A stretch of 64,000 nucleotides of DNA from Lyophyllum atratum (lineage: Eukaryota; Basidiomycota; Agaricomycetes; Agaricales; Lyophyllaceae). The position numbers were made by a program, and so were the translations under genes. The DNA lies in contig JACGCN010000001.1 in NCBI GenBank assembly GCA_014905825.1, forward strand, positions 496,001-560,000, in the 5' to 3' direction. Numbering within the stretch: the first letter of the stretch is position 1; each line of letters opens with the position of its first letter. This document shows, piece after piece, positions 32,801 to 44,411 of the stretch. A model generated the notes under the pieces. That model saw only the letters and a program-made list of their open reading frames with translations. It was not told the origin of the DNA and made no database searches.

Positions 32801-34150
32801 ATGTCGAGTCCGAGAAGGTGAAATCGCGATGAAGACGTGCAAAGCAATTGAAAGGAGACTCGCGTATAGAACGGACTTCGAGTTTCTCGTGATAGTGTCG
32901 CAATAGGTCGGCAGCATATCGTGCTCCCCGACTTTCACACATGTCACGAACTGGGGACAAGAGGGCGGATATATCCCCGGTATGGAGGAGATAATTGTGT
33001 AAAAGTGATTCGAGCTGAAAAGCAACAGGCCACGGTAAGCGTTTGAGCTCCAGCCCAAGGTGATAGAGTCTCTTTGCCGTAAAGAATCCTTGACGATCTG
33101 CTTCAACCTTATTGGGGCCTTCACAGCGGATAATCATGTTTCCTGCTAGGCCTGCGATTTTGCACATCTCTGTGAATTTGGTGACCATATCCACCTTGGG
33201 ATCGTTGTAGATAAGGATGCGTAGGTGCTGGGCGTATGGCGCAACTACTTGATGCCCTGGGTGGAGAGACCCAATCCTGCGCTTAAACTTGCGATCGTCC
33301 TTGCCCTTATCGCCAGTTAGAGCTCGATGGAATTCAATCTCCTCGAGAATGGGGGGCGTCAGGGTATCGAAGCAGATGTCTAGCATCGCACTGTTGAGTA
33401 CCAGATCACACGCATTTATCACCACGCACATGGGTTTCCATCGTAGCCAACAGCAATTTTCTGGATGCTTGCAAAATTTATTGCAATGCTTGAGCCGAAT
33501 TTGTCCATCATCTCATTTCCAAGCTACATGAAGGATAAGTAAGATACAGGGAAGACAGTGGAAAGGTGGAAACAAACTGATATTCGGATAACTTTGTGAT
33601 CGTATTCAAAAGCTAACCATCCCATGCTATCGGTGGTATATGTGCGCTCCCATTCAATAGAGAATGCACGATTTGTGAGGCGCTCCTCAGGGATCAAAGG
33701 GTACTTGGGTCTGTAAAATACCCCGAATTGGACTGCGTCAACTCGGAATTGGTCCCGCAAATCCCAGAGCTTTTTTTGGCGTTCTTCTTCGATATCCGGG
33801 TTAATGTAGGGTGTCTTGTCCAGCGTGAGTGCTAAACCAGGGTGACTCGAATGCCCGCGCCTATAAAACTTGATTTTCTTTCCCTCAAACCTCAAGGGAC
33901 GGTCTTGAACCCATCTCAAAAATTTCATCCCAACCTCGCTGGTGGGCAAAGTCAAGACTCCCGTTCCATCGTTCCCGACGCCACCCGCTTTGCTTGGGTT
34001 GAGCTTGACCCTGAAGTTTATAAGGCGATCGACTGCATTTTCATCACGTCGTCGAGGAGCGAACTCTTCTGAATGTAGGATAGTAGCAACTCTTCGCGTC
34101 ACAGTCCAATCGTTCACCTCGTATGGCAGGTATAAGATGTTCAGGTCCAT
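29826..34150 (-). CDS. RNA-dependent RNA polymerase of the eukaryotic RNA-silencing type
   Basis: Cellular RdRP (QDE-1/RDR family), which makes double-stranded RNA for siRNA production. The start is at 34150 (MDLNILYLPYEVNDWTVTRR). The long exon 32073-33431 contains LEGPYATQSNRVIRMYSDYL, FVRVDFRDEDRLQYRW, the FEFLAYSSSALREHAVWF block and LFTDGVGTIAKALGDMIW. Then come IRFLGYKGVVGVDEQLD, ARIPVPESYLLVGVADEGP and GTRSLASQLGGG. The catalytic Asp motif reads DVDGD and is assembled across an intron whose donor follows the second Asp codon and the first two bases of the Gly codon (about 31030-31090). The tail includes DIDNDRLPRTLIRCKPDWHA and an AEVVAGTILAKCSQKRWRKD region. All key acidic residues are present, so the enzyme appears active. 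Some inner exon edges (30700-31400) were not settled. Confidence 0.9.
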
Positions 34151-34297
34151 AATGGAGCTGTCCACCGCATTCCAACCTGGTGGTTATCGATGAAGTGATG
34201 GAAGCTTGAATGTCACGGTTCACAATCGTTCAAGTGAAATTGTCACGCTCCTTCCCTAGCTCCTCCCCTCAATACCTCAAGGCCTCACCACCGGCAC

Positions 34298-36094
34298 ATG
34301 AATTTCGAGACTGCCGTCGCCACGACATCCCAGCTTATTCCCGTGAAGCTAAGAACTCTCCTCAACTATCCTTCACATCTTATCGTGTCCGAACTCCAAG
34401 CCAGGATCTGCTCTAGCGAACTCTGTATCGCTAGCTACGCTCTCTCGACATCGGTGCTCCTGATATTCTTGTTCTCTTTCTTCTGCACAAGTCCTCAAAC
34501 GCGTACCCGGAGACGTTTAAATGCACATCAAGCACTTCTCTTTGTTTTCACCCCAACCTGTGCGGCCCAGCCAACGAAATACGCAGATCTCCTCGACAGT
34601 CTTGTTTGCGATGATCATTCAAGAACCATTCAGTTGTCTGCTTCTCGTCTTTTACAGAGCATGAGAGCCGGGATCTTCGAACTTCGAAATCCTCAAGACA
34701 TACCTGATCTTCTCCTGGGTCGACTTCGAGTGTACGGTTGGAGAATGCGTCTAATTTCCGGTTTTTCTTCGCGCGGCGCTATTCTTGAATGGATTTTGAC
34801 CTCTCAACTGCCATCCTTTAAGGTAAGTGGTAGCTCACTTTTCTCGTCATAACCTAATAAGGATTGATCTAGTTCAGAAAAGACATCGAATGTTTGCTTA
34901 CTCGTACCATTCTCCCTTTCAAGAGCTAATCTGATTGACAAGCTTCGAAGCCAATGAATCTGCTTCCAAATACCTATCTTCCCGCTGCCATTCGTGAGAC
35001 ACTCAACCCAAGCATCTGCCACTTCCGACTGGACTCCGTTATACAGAAAGAGGCCAACCCGACACTGCACCTTGACTTTATAACAAATCCATACTTGGAA
35101 GCAACTATACGTATCTTCCAATCTCGCCTTAAACCAGCAACACTCGGCTCCCTCGAATTTACCACCATGGCGTCCAACATCTCATTCCTCAGCAACGACT
35201 TCATCCTCTGTTCGCTGCCTTTCACTTCTCGCAAATATCTCCAGGGTCAGACTGCCCAACGAACTTCGACTCCACTGCTTGCGTCTCTGCGCCATATCAC
35301 AGAATGCTTATCCTCAAGCACCTCAACGACAACCATTATATCGATCAGAAACATCACAAGCGAGCACATTAATGTTTTGCGGGCGTCCCGACAAAGATTA
35401 ATTTCCGATCGGGTTCTGAGGACAACTCTTATTGAGAGGTGGGGTGAGGAGGGCTGGCGAGAGCACGTTTTCCTAACCGACTGGGAGGCAGGACTACTGT
35501 CTGCAGGATTTCTTACAAGATGGTCTATCTTCATTCGCAAGTAGGTCCTATGATGTATTCGTAGACAATGTTCGCCCGTGTGCAAGTCAATGTTATCGAA
35601 ATTTTGAATTCGGCATGGCCAAGGACGCGGAACTACGTCCAGCGCCATAAGGCCCAGAGAGTGTCTTTAAACCCCAAGTATGTCTTGACCCACTTTCACA
35701 AAATTCTAACTCCAGTGGGATTCAAATCAGGAGTTTCCATGGAATGAGCCTTCTTTGCTTATTCCTCCCCCTGTCTTTCATCGAACGGAACATGTGGTTC
35801 TTCGAGAGGCTCAGGCTTATCATCACTGTGATTTTACCGTCCACGATAAGGAAGAGCCACAGAATGTGGACGGTAAGGCTTTCTCCGACCATTCTCGCAT
35901 GTTCAGAGTCGAGATCTCACATTTGCACTTGTAGGTAAGAGTAAACTGTATCTCTCGAGCTCATTCATATGTGTTCCCATCAGCTCCTTGTTAACGGGTT
36001 GTTAGTTGACGCCTCTGAAGAGTGGAATCCCCTTAGTTGCTTCAGGCAAGAGACGTGTCCAAATTCGAACCAATGACACAAACGCTGAATTTTA
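34298..36094 (+). CDS. Unidentified gene divergent from the RNA polymerase
   Basis: I do not recognise a family. Plus-strand coding looks likely from 34298 (MNFETAVATTSQLIPVKLRT) to a GTAAGT donor after LPSFK near 34822, and again from about 34951 to 35541 (PMNLLPNTYLPAAIRETLNP ... LSAGFLTRW). An AAG acceptor just before CCAATG would join them in frame. Further possible exons read NVIEILNSAWPRTRNYVQRH near 35590, EFPWNEPSLLIPPPVFHRTE near 35735 and a tail LLVNGLLVDASEEWNPLSCF ending near 36078. A hydrophobic run (SVLLIFLFSFF) near residue 60 could be a membrane segment or part of an unremoved intron. The end and exon joins are provisional; two genes instead of one cannot be excluded. Confidence 0.4.
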
Positions 36095-36569
36095 AACATA
36101 CAGGGACGGCATGCAGACTCGTACCTCACGCCATCGCGTTTGCAGCTTTGACGATAATGCAATGGGCAGGTGTTCGAGTGCGTATCCTTCTGGAGGTTTG
36201 CCTTGGGTGGCGTTGAATACGGGAGAGAATGCTGTACGCCAGCCACAGGATCATATTTTACATGCCGCTGAAGACTTTTTTCGACAGATTGCGGACATGT
36301 TATCCTACATAATCATGGAGGCACTGAAGCTGGAGCTGGCATTAAATGAAACTGTTACTGACGTTTCCGCTAGTTTCTGACCACTGACGCCACAATCCAA
36401 CAGACCCAATAGTTAGCCGTCAGTCTGTCTATGGACATTCATATTGCGGGGAAACACTTAAGCATGTAATATACAAAATGTCGTACAAGTCGCATAGCTG
36501 GCGTACATCAATAGGTACCCGTCTAAGTATATCCAAATTTGTATATGAAGATGGTAGTACAACTCCGGC

Positions 36570-37771
36570 CTACTTATCATGGTCAACATCGTCGTCGTCG
36601 CTCCAGAGAAGGTCGAAGTCATCTTCGTCATCGTCGCTTGGAAGGCCAAGATTATTGTTCGCCCGAAGTATCGACGCAGAACGGGGAAGAATCTTGTGTC
36701 TATGCTAGTATCAGTATGGGGGAAATAAGAGGAAGCGAATGACTACTGACTGATCCAACAATTCCTCAATACCAGCCTGACCCGCCTCCCAGTCCACTCT
36801 GACCCAATTGTGAACCAGTTGGCCGTCGCGATAGACCAACATGGTTGGAAGCATGTCAAGGTCTACGTTGTCTTCATCGTCAATATCTTCTTCGTCTTCC
36901 TCATCGTCATCGTCATCATCTCGAGATGGTCGTGAGCCTCGAGATGGCCGTGAACTACGAGATGATCCTGATGGCTTGGAGGCAAATCCCAGTGTACTCG
37001 CCCGCGCACGAAGGAATTTTGTATCAGGGTAGAGACGTGCTAAGCGGGCTAGCGTGTCGTCAACAAGGTAACATCGTTCGAGAGACTAGGATCGTGGCTA
37101 TGAGTTAGGCATCCTGATTTTAGGAAATTAAACAAGCGTACTGAATCGTAGAGATGCACGACAACCCAAATGCCCCTATCTTCCTGCTCGACACCCTTCA
37201 AGAACCCGTTAGCACCTACCTCACGTAGATGCCCAAATCTACCCTCTTTCGCATGTCCAAACACATCCTTCCGCCGGTCGGCCGCAGTTTCCCTCTCCTT
37301 GAACACCAGGGCGTCCACTTTCTCTTCCAGCCCCTTTTCTCTCTCCTCCTCCAAGAAAGTCTTGCCACCCAGATTGGTCTTCTCCATCTTCTCCCGTAGC
37401 TCATGCGTTGCACGGTTCCTCTTCTCCCTCTCTAATCTTTCAGACTCATCCCGATCCCGTATCACTCCCTTGACTCCCGTTCGTCCAGGGCCCATACCAA
37501 TTGATTCTCCATGATCCTCCTGTGCCTTCTGAAGATCGCGTCTCTCCTCATCAGAATCGTAATCAAGTCCTTGTTCCTGTCGCCTCTTGGCCAGGTCACT
37601 TATCTCTTCGTCGTGCCAGCCAGCGTCAGGCGAAGGAGAACGCTGGGGCGAGGAAGATCGAGCTGGGCCATTGAATAGTTCACCTGAAAGCACAAGTGCT
37701 TCAATATCTGCATTCTATTCGAATCAGCATTCGTGGAACTAGATAGAGTCCTTTTCAGATTATCATACCAT
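36570..37771 (-). CDS. Phosducin-like protein (PLP1 type)
   Basis: Minus-strand exons 37769-37771, 37142-37714, 36751-37085 and 36570-36699 give 346 residues. The first coding exon is the start codon alone; the next continues NADIEALVLSGELFNG. The N-terminal helical part has GWHDEEISDLAKRRQEQGLD and a charged stretch. The thioredoxin-like domain follows: IWVVVHLYDSSLERCYLVDD, LARLYPDTKFLRARASTLGF, MLPTMLVYRDGQLVHNWVRV and GIEELLDQ. An acidic insert (DDDDDDEEDEEDIDDEDN) and an acidic end (DDDEDDFDLLWSDDDDV) flank it. Phosducin-like proteins help CCT fold G-beta and other clients; which role applies here is not decidable. Identification is good. Confidence 0.9.
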
Positions 37772-38086
37772 CCTTTATCTATGGCTAGAGGAGTGCGGTG
37801 TGATGTTCCGGCACACTGGGTATAAGAATCGGAGTCAAGACACAAATTGGACCAGATGATCGATCTAAATATATACTACTGTGCGATCGAAATCTATTTC
37901 ACAGAGTCAAGAATCAAGCATATGGGTGATTATATTCAACCTCGTAAAGTTATAAGTAGCTGTCCAGCTATACATGCAGATGTTCCAATGTCCAATGCCG
38001 GTGGTAAATAAGTCATAAATCATGAGTAGCGTCAAGTGTAACTGTGTCAGAAATCCTGAATGGTTAGTAGACGAGATAAATTACGT
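37772..38086. other. Intergenic: phosducin-like promoter
   Basis: About 315 bp between two minus-strand genes. AT-rich with several ATATA-like runs; no distinct element recognised. Confidence 0.45.
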
Positions 38087-39881
38087 TCAAGTCCGAGTCC
38101 GTGGTGATACCTTGCTGCCATGCAAGTCCTTGACGTCAAAGAATGTACTGATACCAAACGCGATGCACAGCAAGCAGGCAGCAGCTGATGACACGTTATA
38201 CGCATTGCACCTGAGGTGAAATGAGGTATTATGTTATGTAAAGCAACTGGCCGACGTACCATCCTTCAAATCCGCCGCTAGGACACCGTTTGCCGATCAG
38301 AATGAACACGAACGCAGCGCCCCACAGAATCAGCCCGGCGACGTCGACGAAAGCTATTTTCTTCGCCCATGCTCGGGCTCTCTTCCAATTCTCCTCCATT
38401 GCCAGGCCTGCAAACACACCCCTGCGTCGTGGTCTCCGCTTCTTCCTCCCCGTGCCATAACTTCCAGAAATGCCTTCGCCCCACTCTTCATCGTCCTCCT
38501 CACTTTCCTCTTCCTCCCGCCTCCCAAACACCTCAGGATCCATGATGAGATTAACCTGCACGTCGCCTTGCCCCATATTCTGTCCCTTTCCTTTATTCTT
38601 GCCTTTCTTCTTCTTCCCCTTCTTCCCACCTGGGAGCCCTTGTACCGGTAAGACCATCATTCCATTGGCAAGGGGGTTATTAGGGCCTTTCGGCCGTTTT
38701 CCCGCACAGCAGCATGGTCGGAAGAGAAATAGATAGAGTAGGAGCAATAGCGTAATTACGGAGAGGATGTACAGAACAAAAGCCGGTGGCTTGCCTGCGG
38801 GAGGAGGAACTTCTTTCGGTTTGATGATCTTGAGAGAATACGTCAGTACAAGTGTCTTCTACTCGTCAGATGAGCCTACCAGAGCGGCGTATATAGAAGG
38901 GATGCCAGCCGCCAAGGATAATAGAATCTGAAGGATCCTTACGGCCATTCGTTTCTTCGGGCCTTGTGTTACTAAGTTGCCCTTCTCATCGACAGTGCCG
39001 ACTAATGGCTTGCCATCGCTGTCAAGAAAATCGCCCCCGTCTAAATCAGCACGACCTTTCCCCTTGGCTTTCGGCCCAAACTCGCGCTCCAGCATACGCA
39101 TGCGTTCTTCCTTGAGCGTCGAGTCAATGGGCGGATCATCAAGGGGGTCGTTGCTCCACGGAAGAAGATCCCGTGTCGAGTCATGGCCAAGCGATGATGC
39201 TGGGACATACCCATGAGAGTCTGACCAGTCGTCGGACTCCTTGTGAATGTATCCAGGGTCAAATGGCGATCGCTTAGTTGCAGAGTTAAACTGCGAGGTT
39301 GGTAAGGGTGTATATATGTCTGGTGGAGAGGTAGGCGATGAGCCGGTGATACGGCCGTTGTACCAGGTCCGGGACCATGCTGGAAAATGAGAGATGTCTA
39401 TTTCTGAGTCATGGGATTGTAACTGGGGTTCGACTCGGTAGGGTGAGTTATTGGGGTTGCGGGAGGAAGCAGTGGTATGTCGCGATGGAGGAGGTAGCGA
39501 GAATGGACGGTGCCGGGAGCGCGGGGAGGAGGTGTGGGTATTAGATGAAGCGGTTCCTCCCCGTGAAACGAGGGACGGCGGCTGAAGAGAGTCACGGCTC
39601 GCCAGTGGACGTAGTGATGAAGGAGGGTATGCTGGGTATGCTGGGTATGGATCTTCATGCTGGTGGGCACGGAGAGTTCTGGAGTAGTCTGCCAGGTCCA
39701 ACGCCTCAACGGAAACATCAGATCCTTCTCGGCGTTGGCGTTGTGGAGGAGCTCGTGGATACTCGACATATGGATTGAATTCATAGGCTGGGTCCTGCGA
39801 CGATCCACTGGGTGGCAGAGCTTCAAAGGGTTCCGGAGACCATGGCCGGCGAAATTGAGAGGTCTGCGGGACAGAATACAT
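38087..39881 (-). CDS. Predicted four-helix membrane protein with long disordered N-terminus
   Basis: Minus-strand exons 38880-39881, 38260-38828 and 38087-38210 join in frame to 564 residues. The upstream open frame lacks an ATG, so the start is taken at 39881 (MYSVPQTSQFRRPWSPEPFE). Residues ~1-310 are Pro/Ser-rich and disordered. Four hydrophobic segments follow: RILQILLSLAAGIPSIYAAL, AFVLYILSVITLLLLLYLFL, VDVAGLILWGAAFVFILIG and SSAAACLLCIAFGISTFFDV. Between helices 2 and 3 lies a lysine/glycine-rich stretch and an acidic stretch (REEEESEEDDEEWGEG). A Cys triplet (RPCCCAGK) directly after helix 2 could be palmitoylated. I do not recognise the family and assign no function. Confidence 0.7.
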
Positions 39882-40206
39882 GGAGGGTCGTTGATCGGTC
39901 GTTAAATTCGTAAATGAATCAGCTAGTTCGGGCACAGAAACTTTTCCGCAGTCCTGATAACCCGGCAAGGGAGGATGAGTTGTCGTGATGCTCGATGAGC
40001 ACGCTACACTCGTCCGCTGCGGTCCTGGCAGTCGTTCCCAAAGAGAGAGGTCTCCAAGGTGAGGGTCGTGGGAACTATGGCGGGAATCACGCCCAGGCTC
40101 CGGGCGGCGGGCGCATGATCAACGGAAAGGGACGCACGTGCATACGCGTCAATTGTGACCAACCGTGACGAACTTGAAGGACGGCTTGAGTCAGTCACCA
40201 ATTGCT
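39882..40206. promoter_or_regulatory. Divergent promoter, membrane protein / POT1
   Basis: About 325 bp between the two start codons. It includes GC-rich sequence and ACGCGT at 40145-40150, a match to the MluI cell-cycle box consensus of fungal MBF. Its use is inference. Confidence 0.4.
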
Positions 40207-43200
40207 ATGAAGCGCGTCGCGTCAGTTGGTGAATCCTCTTCTAAACGTATCAAGCTCGACGACGACACCCCTTTCGATGACCCGAGTCTCGAACAGAGTC
40301 CCCATGCCCTCTTCGATCATGGCCTGACGAACGGGTCAGGCTATATCTCTTGTCTGTGCTTCATGACCTGGAGACCAACGAAGAAACATCAGCGAGCTAT
40401 ACTAGAAACAAAAGGAGGCGCCTCATTACGGTCTCGGTTTGAAGTAGAGATTACTGGCGCCTGTGCTCCGTTCTTCGAAGAAATCGAACTCAAGGCTCGC
40501 GACGAATTCCTGTTGGCTCTCAATGGCGCCCGAGTAGAGAAGCCAGAGAATCCTTCTCGTCTCTGTAGTCTATCCTTGAAGTTGGTCTACGAGGAGGGTA
40601 TTCGGATCAAATTTCTTAAACGTCGTGGGACGTGCCGAACTGTAGATACCTGGGAACGTGGGTCTTTCAACGCATGCCCTGTACGCCTTGGACTTACCAT
40701 ATGTTATGCATGTTCTTTAGTAAAAGCAGCTGCTAAAAGAGACGAGGACGCCTGGTTTCTTACCCCCCAAGAGCCAAATGGTGCTGAGGATACTAGAAGC
40801 GCACGCGCAATGGGCCCATCTTCCTCGCTACCGACTTTGACGACTGCTCGACCACCTGACATTCTGACGAAATCGCCTGCAGGAACCACTCATCTGATCC
40901 CACTACCTCCTACGCCTTCAGCCGCCGATCCGGAACCTAGTAAAACATCATTGCAAGACGAGACCAATCGCCAAGGCGCTATGCCACACTCACCAAACCC
41001 AGGTGCAACAGTGGGAGACCCCGTCGTCAAATTGAGCAAGAAAAAAAGACGGAAGCTTGATAGAATTGCAAGACGAGCAGCCCCTCGGGAGACCTTTGAA
41101 GCGACAAGCCTCCCGTATGTGGCGCCTCCTGAATTATCATCTGCACCCATGCATCCACATGCTACTCGTCCGCCTTCGACAACAGCACAAATCATTCCGC
41201 GGCATATATCGAACGCTGAGGCCACCTCCGAAGTCCGTGAAGTCCATCGACCGGATTCGAAAGCAGCCCAAGTGGAAACGCCAGGCTTCACTGCCGGGCT
41301 AGTTACAAGATCGGTAAGCATTATCTTTAATCGACTTCCTTTCAACTCACTGTGCATTTATTCCTCAAGGGCGAGTATCACACGTTGCGTAACGACCTCA
41401 ATACCAACGTGCTCTGTAACATGATCGGAGTCGTTGTGCAAACGTCTTCGCCTCGCAAGACCAGAAATGGAGGTAAAAACATCTTGCTTCGCCGTGGGCC
41501 TTTTTGTTCAAGGCATCATAGAATGGTCATGCAACGTCAAACTCGTCGATCCCAGCAACACTGAAGTCGACAATCTCAATGGATCAGGAAGCTTTCAGAT
41601 CAACTGTTTCACAAAGGTCTACGAACAGTGGCTCCCTCAACCCAAGTTGGGAGATATCCTCATCCTCCGAGAACTCAAGGTCCGTTCCGTTAAATGCGAA
41701 CATCGAGCATATGCCTCATGCACGATCAGATATCAGATTACTATGGATCACGCATGGGTATTGGCTATAACGACAGGTTGCAGTGGGCCATTTACTGCCC
41801 CACTACGGGTAAAATACGACACGGTGACCTGGGAGAAGCTCCAGAATCGGAGGGCGTCGCGGGAGGTTATGGTTACAAGTTCACACCATTCCACCAACCT
41901 TGCCAAACCGAACTCGGGTACTGTCTCAAGTTGGCTGACTGGTGGCTCGAGGTGCAAAAGCATCGGAAAGCCATCGGGGAGGTGCACCAGGTCGGCGAAG
42001 GCGTTGCTACTGCGTATACTCGGCCGCAGAGGCGGCATAGGCTCATCTCAGAGGCAGGCCCAGACGTCCGACCATCAGGGTTTTTCGACTGCACTGTCGA
42101 GGTGCGTCTGACTCGTAGTTGTTCACCCTACTCTGTTTACATGTACCCCATGACAGGTGCTGCATGGTCACATGAACGATAACGGAGTGTATAGTCTCTA
42201 CGTCACTGACTACACCGCGAATCAAGCTATCACGCCAGTTCAGGCGGAATGGTGTCCAACAGGACTTGCTGACTATGTCCTCAAAATGGAGGTATGGGAT
42301 GCTGCCGTTGAAACTGCTCAAACTATGTTCGCCGGGGAATATTATTCAATCAAGAACGCTCGCATGATGATGTCTCATGGTGGTTACGTCGAGGGAAAAC
42401 TAGTGGAACAGAAGGTTCGAAAGTTGGAAGTGGAGGAGGATGGCGAGGTCGATCTGATTTTCAAGGCTTTGCTTGAGTACAATCTTTTCATTCTGCTGGA
42501 GATCAAACAACTGACATGTCTCCATATGTAGGCGGAAGAAGGCTTGGCAAGATGCTAGCAGCACTGATGATAAACCTGACGTGTTTGAAAATTGCACGAT
42601 TGAAGAAGCCAAGGAAAATCAGCACTTCAACTGTGTGGTAGAGGTACGCCAACATACTCCACAGTAGTCTTCGACAGTTCCCTCATCCTTTTCAAGGTTT
42701 TACACTCTGTGCACGACGGAGACGGTACATCCTGCCTTTATGTCACCGATTATACTTCCCGCGATGAGCTTCTCTCCACGCGAGCACAAGGGAATTGGGC
42801 GAATGGGCTGAAGGGCCGTATCCTAAAGATCGCCCTTTTCAACAACCAAGTCGAAATGGCAAAATCGGTAGAGGCGGGATCCTTTTATTCCATAAAAAAG
42901 GTGAGGGTGAAAAATAGCACGACTGCTCGTCAATTCCAAGGACAACTTGGAGGGATGGAGCGTCTGATATTTTTGGTCAACCCTAAAAATAATGACGACA
43001 AGATTGGTCAATTGAAACGGTACGTTCTTGCATGGTTGCACTGTTGATTATGCTAAGTCATTCCTTGGCAGGCGCAAGGAAGAGTGGAAAAGGAGCTTGG
43101 AGGCTCCTGCTAAAGTTACCAAGTCAAACTTACTTTCAGAAAGCTCTGGAACTGCTCGACGTCGACGTGGAAAAACCATTGCAGAGTTGGAGAACGACCA

Positions 43201-43782
43201 AAAATGTCCCAACAAGTCCCGAATCTCTGCTAGGATCATCGATTTTCGCCCAAGGAATTTAAGTGACGCTGTTATCATCAATTGTACAAATTGCAAGCAA
43301 GAGTGAGTCTTGGCAAGCTACTCTCATCTTGCGTTTGTAATTATCGTTATCTAGTCTCCCACCCAGCCAGAAAGCATGCTTCAAATGCGACGACACCGAC
43401 CACGAATATGTTCGGTACATGTTCCAGATGTATCTTTTGCTTCAAGACGAAGATGGCGATCAAATTTATGTTTCGTTGAACGACGAAGTACGTCCTGTAC
43501 TTCGCATTTCCACGTACATCTACCTTACTATTCCCTTTCAAGTCCTCTGTGTTCCGCGGCCTCAAGCGTACTGACATCAGAGAAGATATGAAGGGGCTTA
43601 AAGCGCTTTCGGGGCGCCTTTCCAATATGCTCGGGAGCCTCTTGGAAATTCGTGACGGTGCAATCCCGGAGAATAACTGTGCTGAGCCTGATACCCCGGT
43701 ATTATCGTTGATCATTGACAGCTGGGATGCTGACGGTAAACGTGCTTATTGCCTTGCCGAATGCGAGGACTTGGGGGTATGA
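40207..43782 (+). CDS. POT1: POT1-like telomere single-strand DNA-binding protein
   Basis: The start is at 40207 (MKRVASVGESSSKRIKLDDD). An N-terminal OB-like region (SGYISCLCFMTWRPTKKHQR, FEVEITGACAPFFEEIELKA) and a disordered linker precede the telomere-binding OB fold: YHTLRNDLNTNVLCNMIGVV, EWSCNVKLVDPSNTEVDNLN, INCFTKVYEQWLPQPKLGDI. Two similar blocks follow, DCTVE/VLHGHMNDNGVYSLYVTDYT and NCVVE/VLHSVHDGDGTSCLYVTDYT, each split by an intron at the same place. The C-terminal part has paired cysteines (CTNCKQ, CFKCDD) that fit a zinc ribbon in the last OB/resolvase-like domain, and it ends LAECEDLGV. POT1 caps the 3' overhang and regulates telomerase. About ten exons; the frames agree throughout, but not every edge was checked. 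Confidence 0.82.
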
Positions 43783-44411
43783 CTTTGCGACTCATTTTCT
43801 ACGTTGCCCTGGCTTTACGCTGGGAACCACTGCTTCCAGTCTTATACCCAAAGGACACCCTTCATCATACTTTCGTCTCGAATATCCACGCCTTATACTT
43901 ATGCTCTATGATTATATATGTATCAACCACATATTGACACGCAGTTAACGCTGCAAGTAATTGGATTCCGGCAGTGATACTATCGTCGCTGGCGAATTTG
44001 CCAGTCGAGTAAAAGAACGGAGGACGACTGATTGTGTCTGTCTAGGAGAGACCACCAGCCGAGTCTGTTCCCGATCAAATTGCCATTTGACCTAAGCATT
44101 TCATCAGCCATCTCATGATCTCATAACAGCTCATAATGATACAGTATGTAACATAACCTCTGCATAACCTCCTCGTTTCTCTGCTCCAGCTGGCGGCTGA
44201 GGGCGAGGGTCACAGCTCCAATATCGCTCCAACAGGGGCTGCATGATCGGCAAAAGACCCTGGTTGCGACGGTGAGTTCGGCAGCATTCAGGTTTCATAC
44301 CCATCGCCGATTGATGGAATTTACGCAGCCATTTGATGGGACTCTGACTGGCGATGGCTGGTTAAAAGGCAGCTGAGGTGAAATGGGACCCACTCTTGAC
44401 ATTGTTGAACA
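43783..44411. other. Intergenic: POT1 3' flank and kexin A promoter
   Basis: About 630 bp. No credible exon, tRNA or repeat seen on either strand. Confidence 0.5.
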
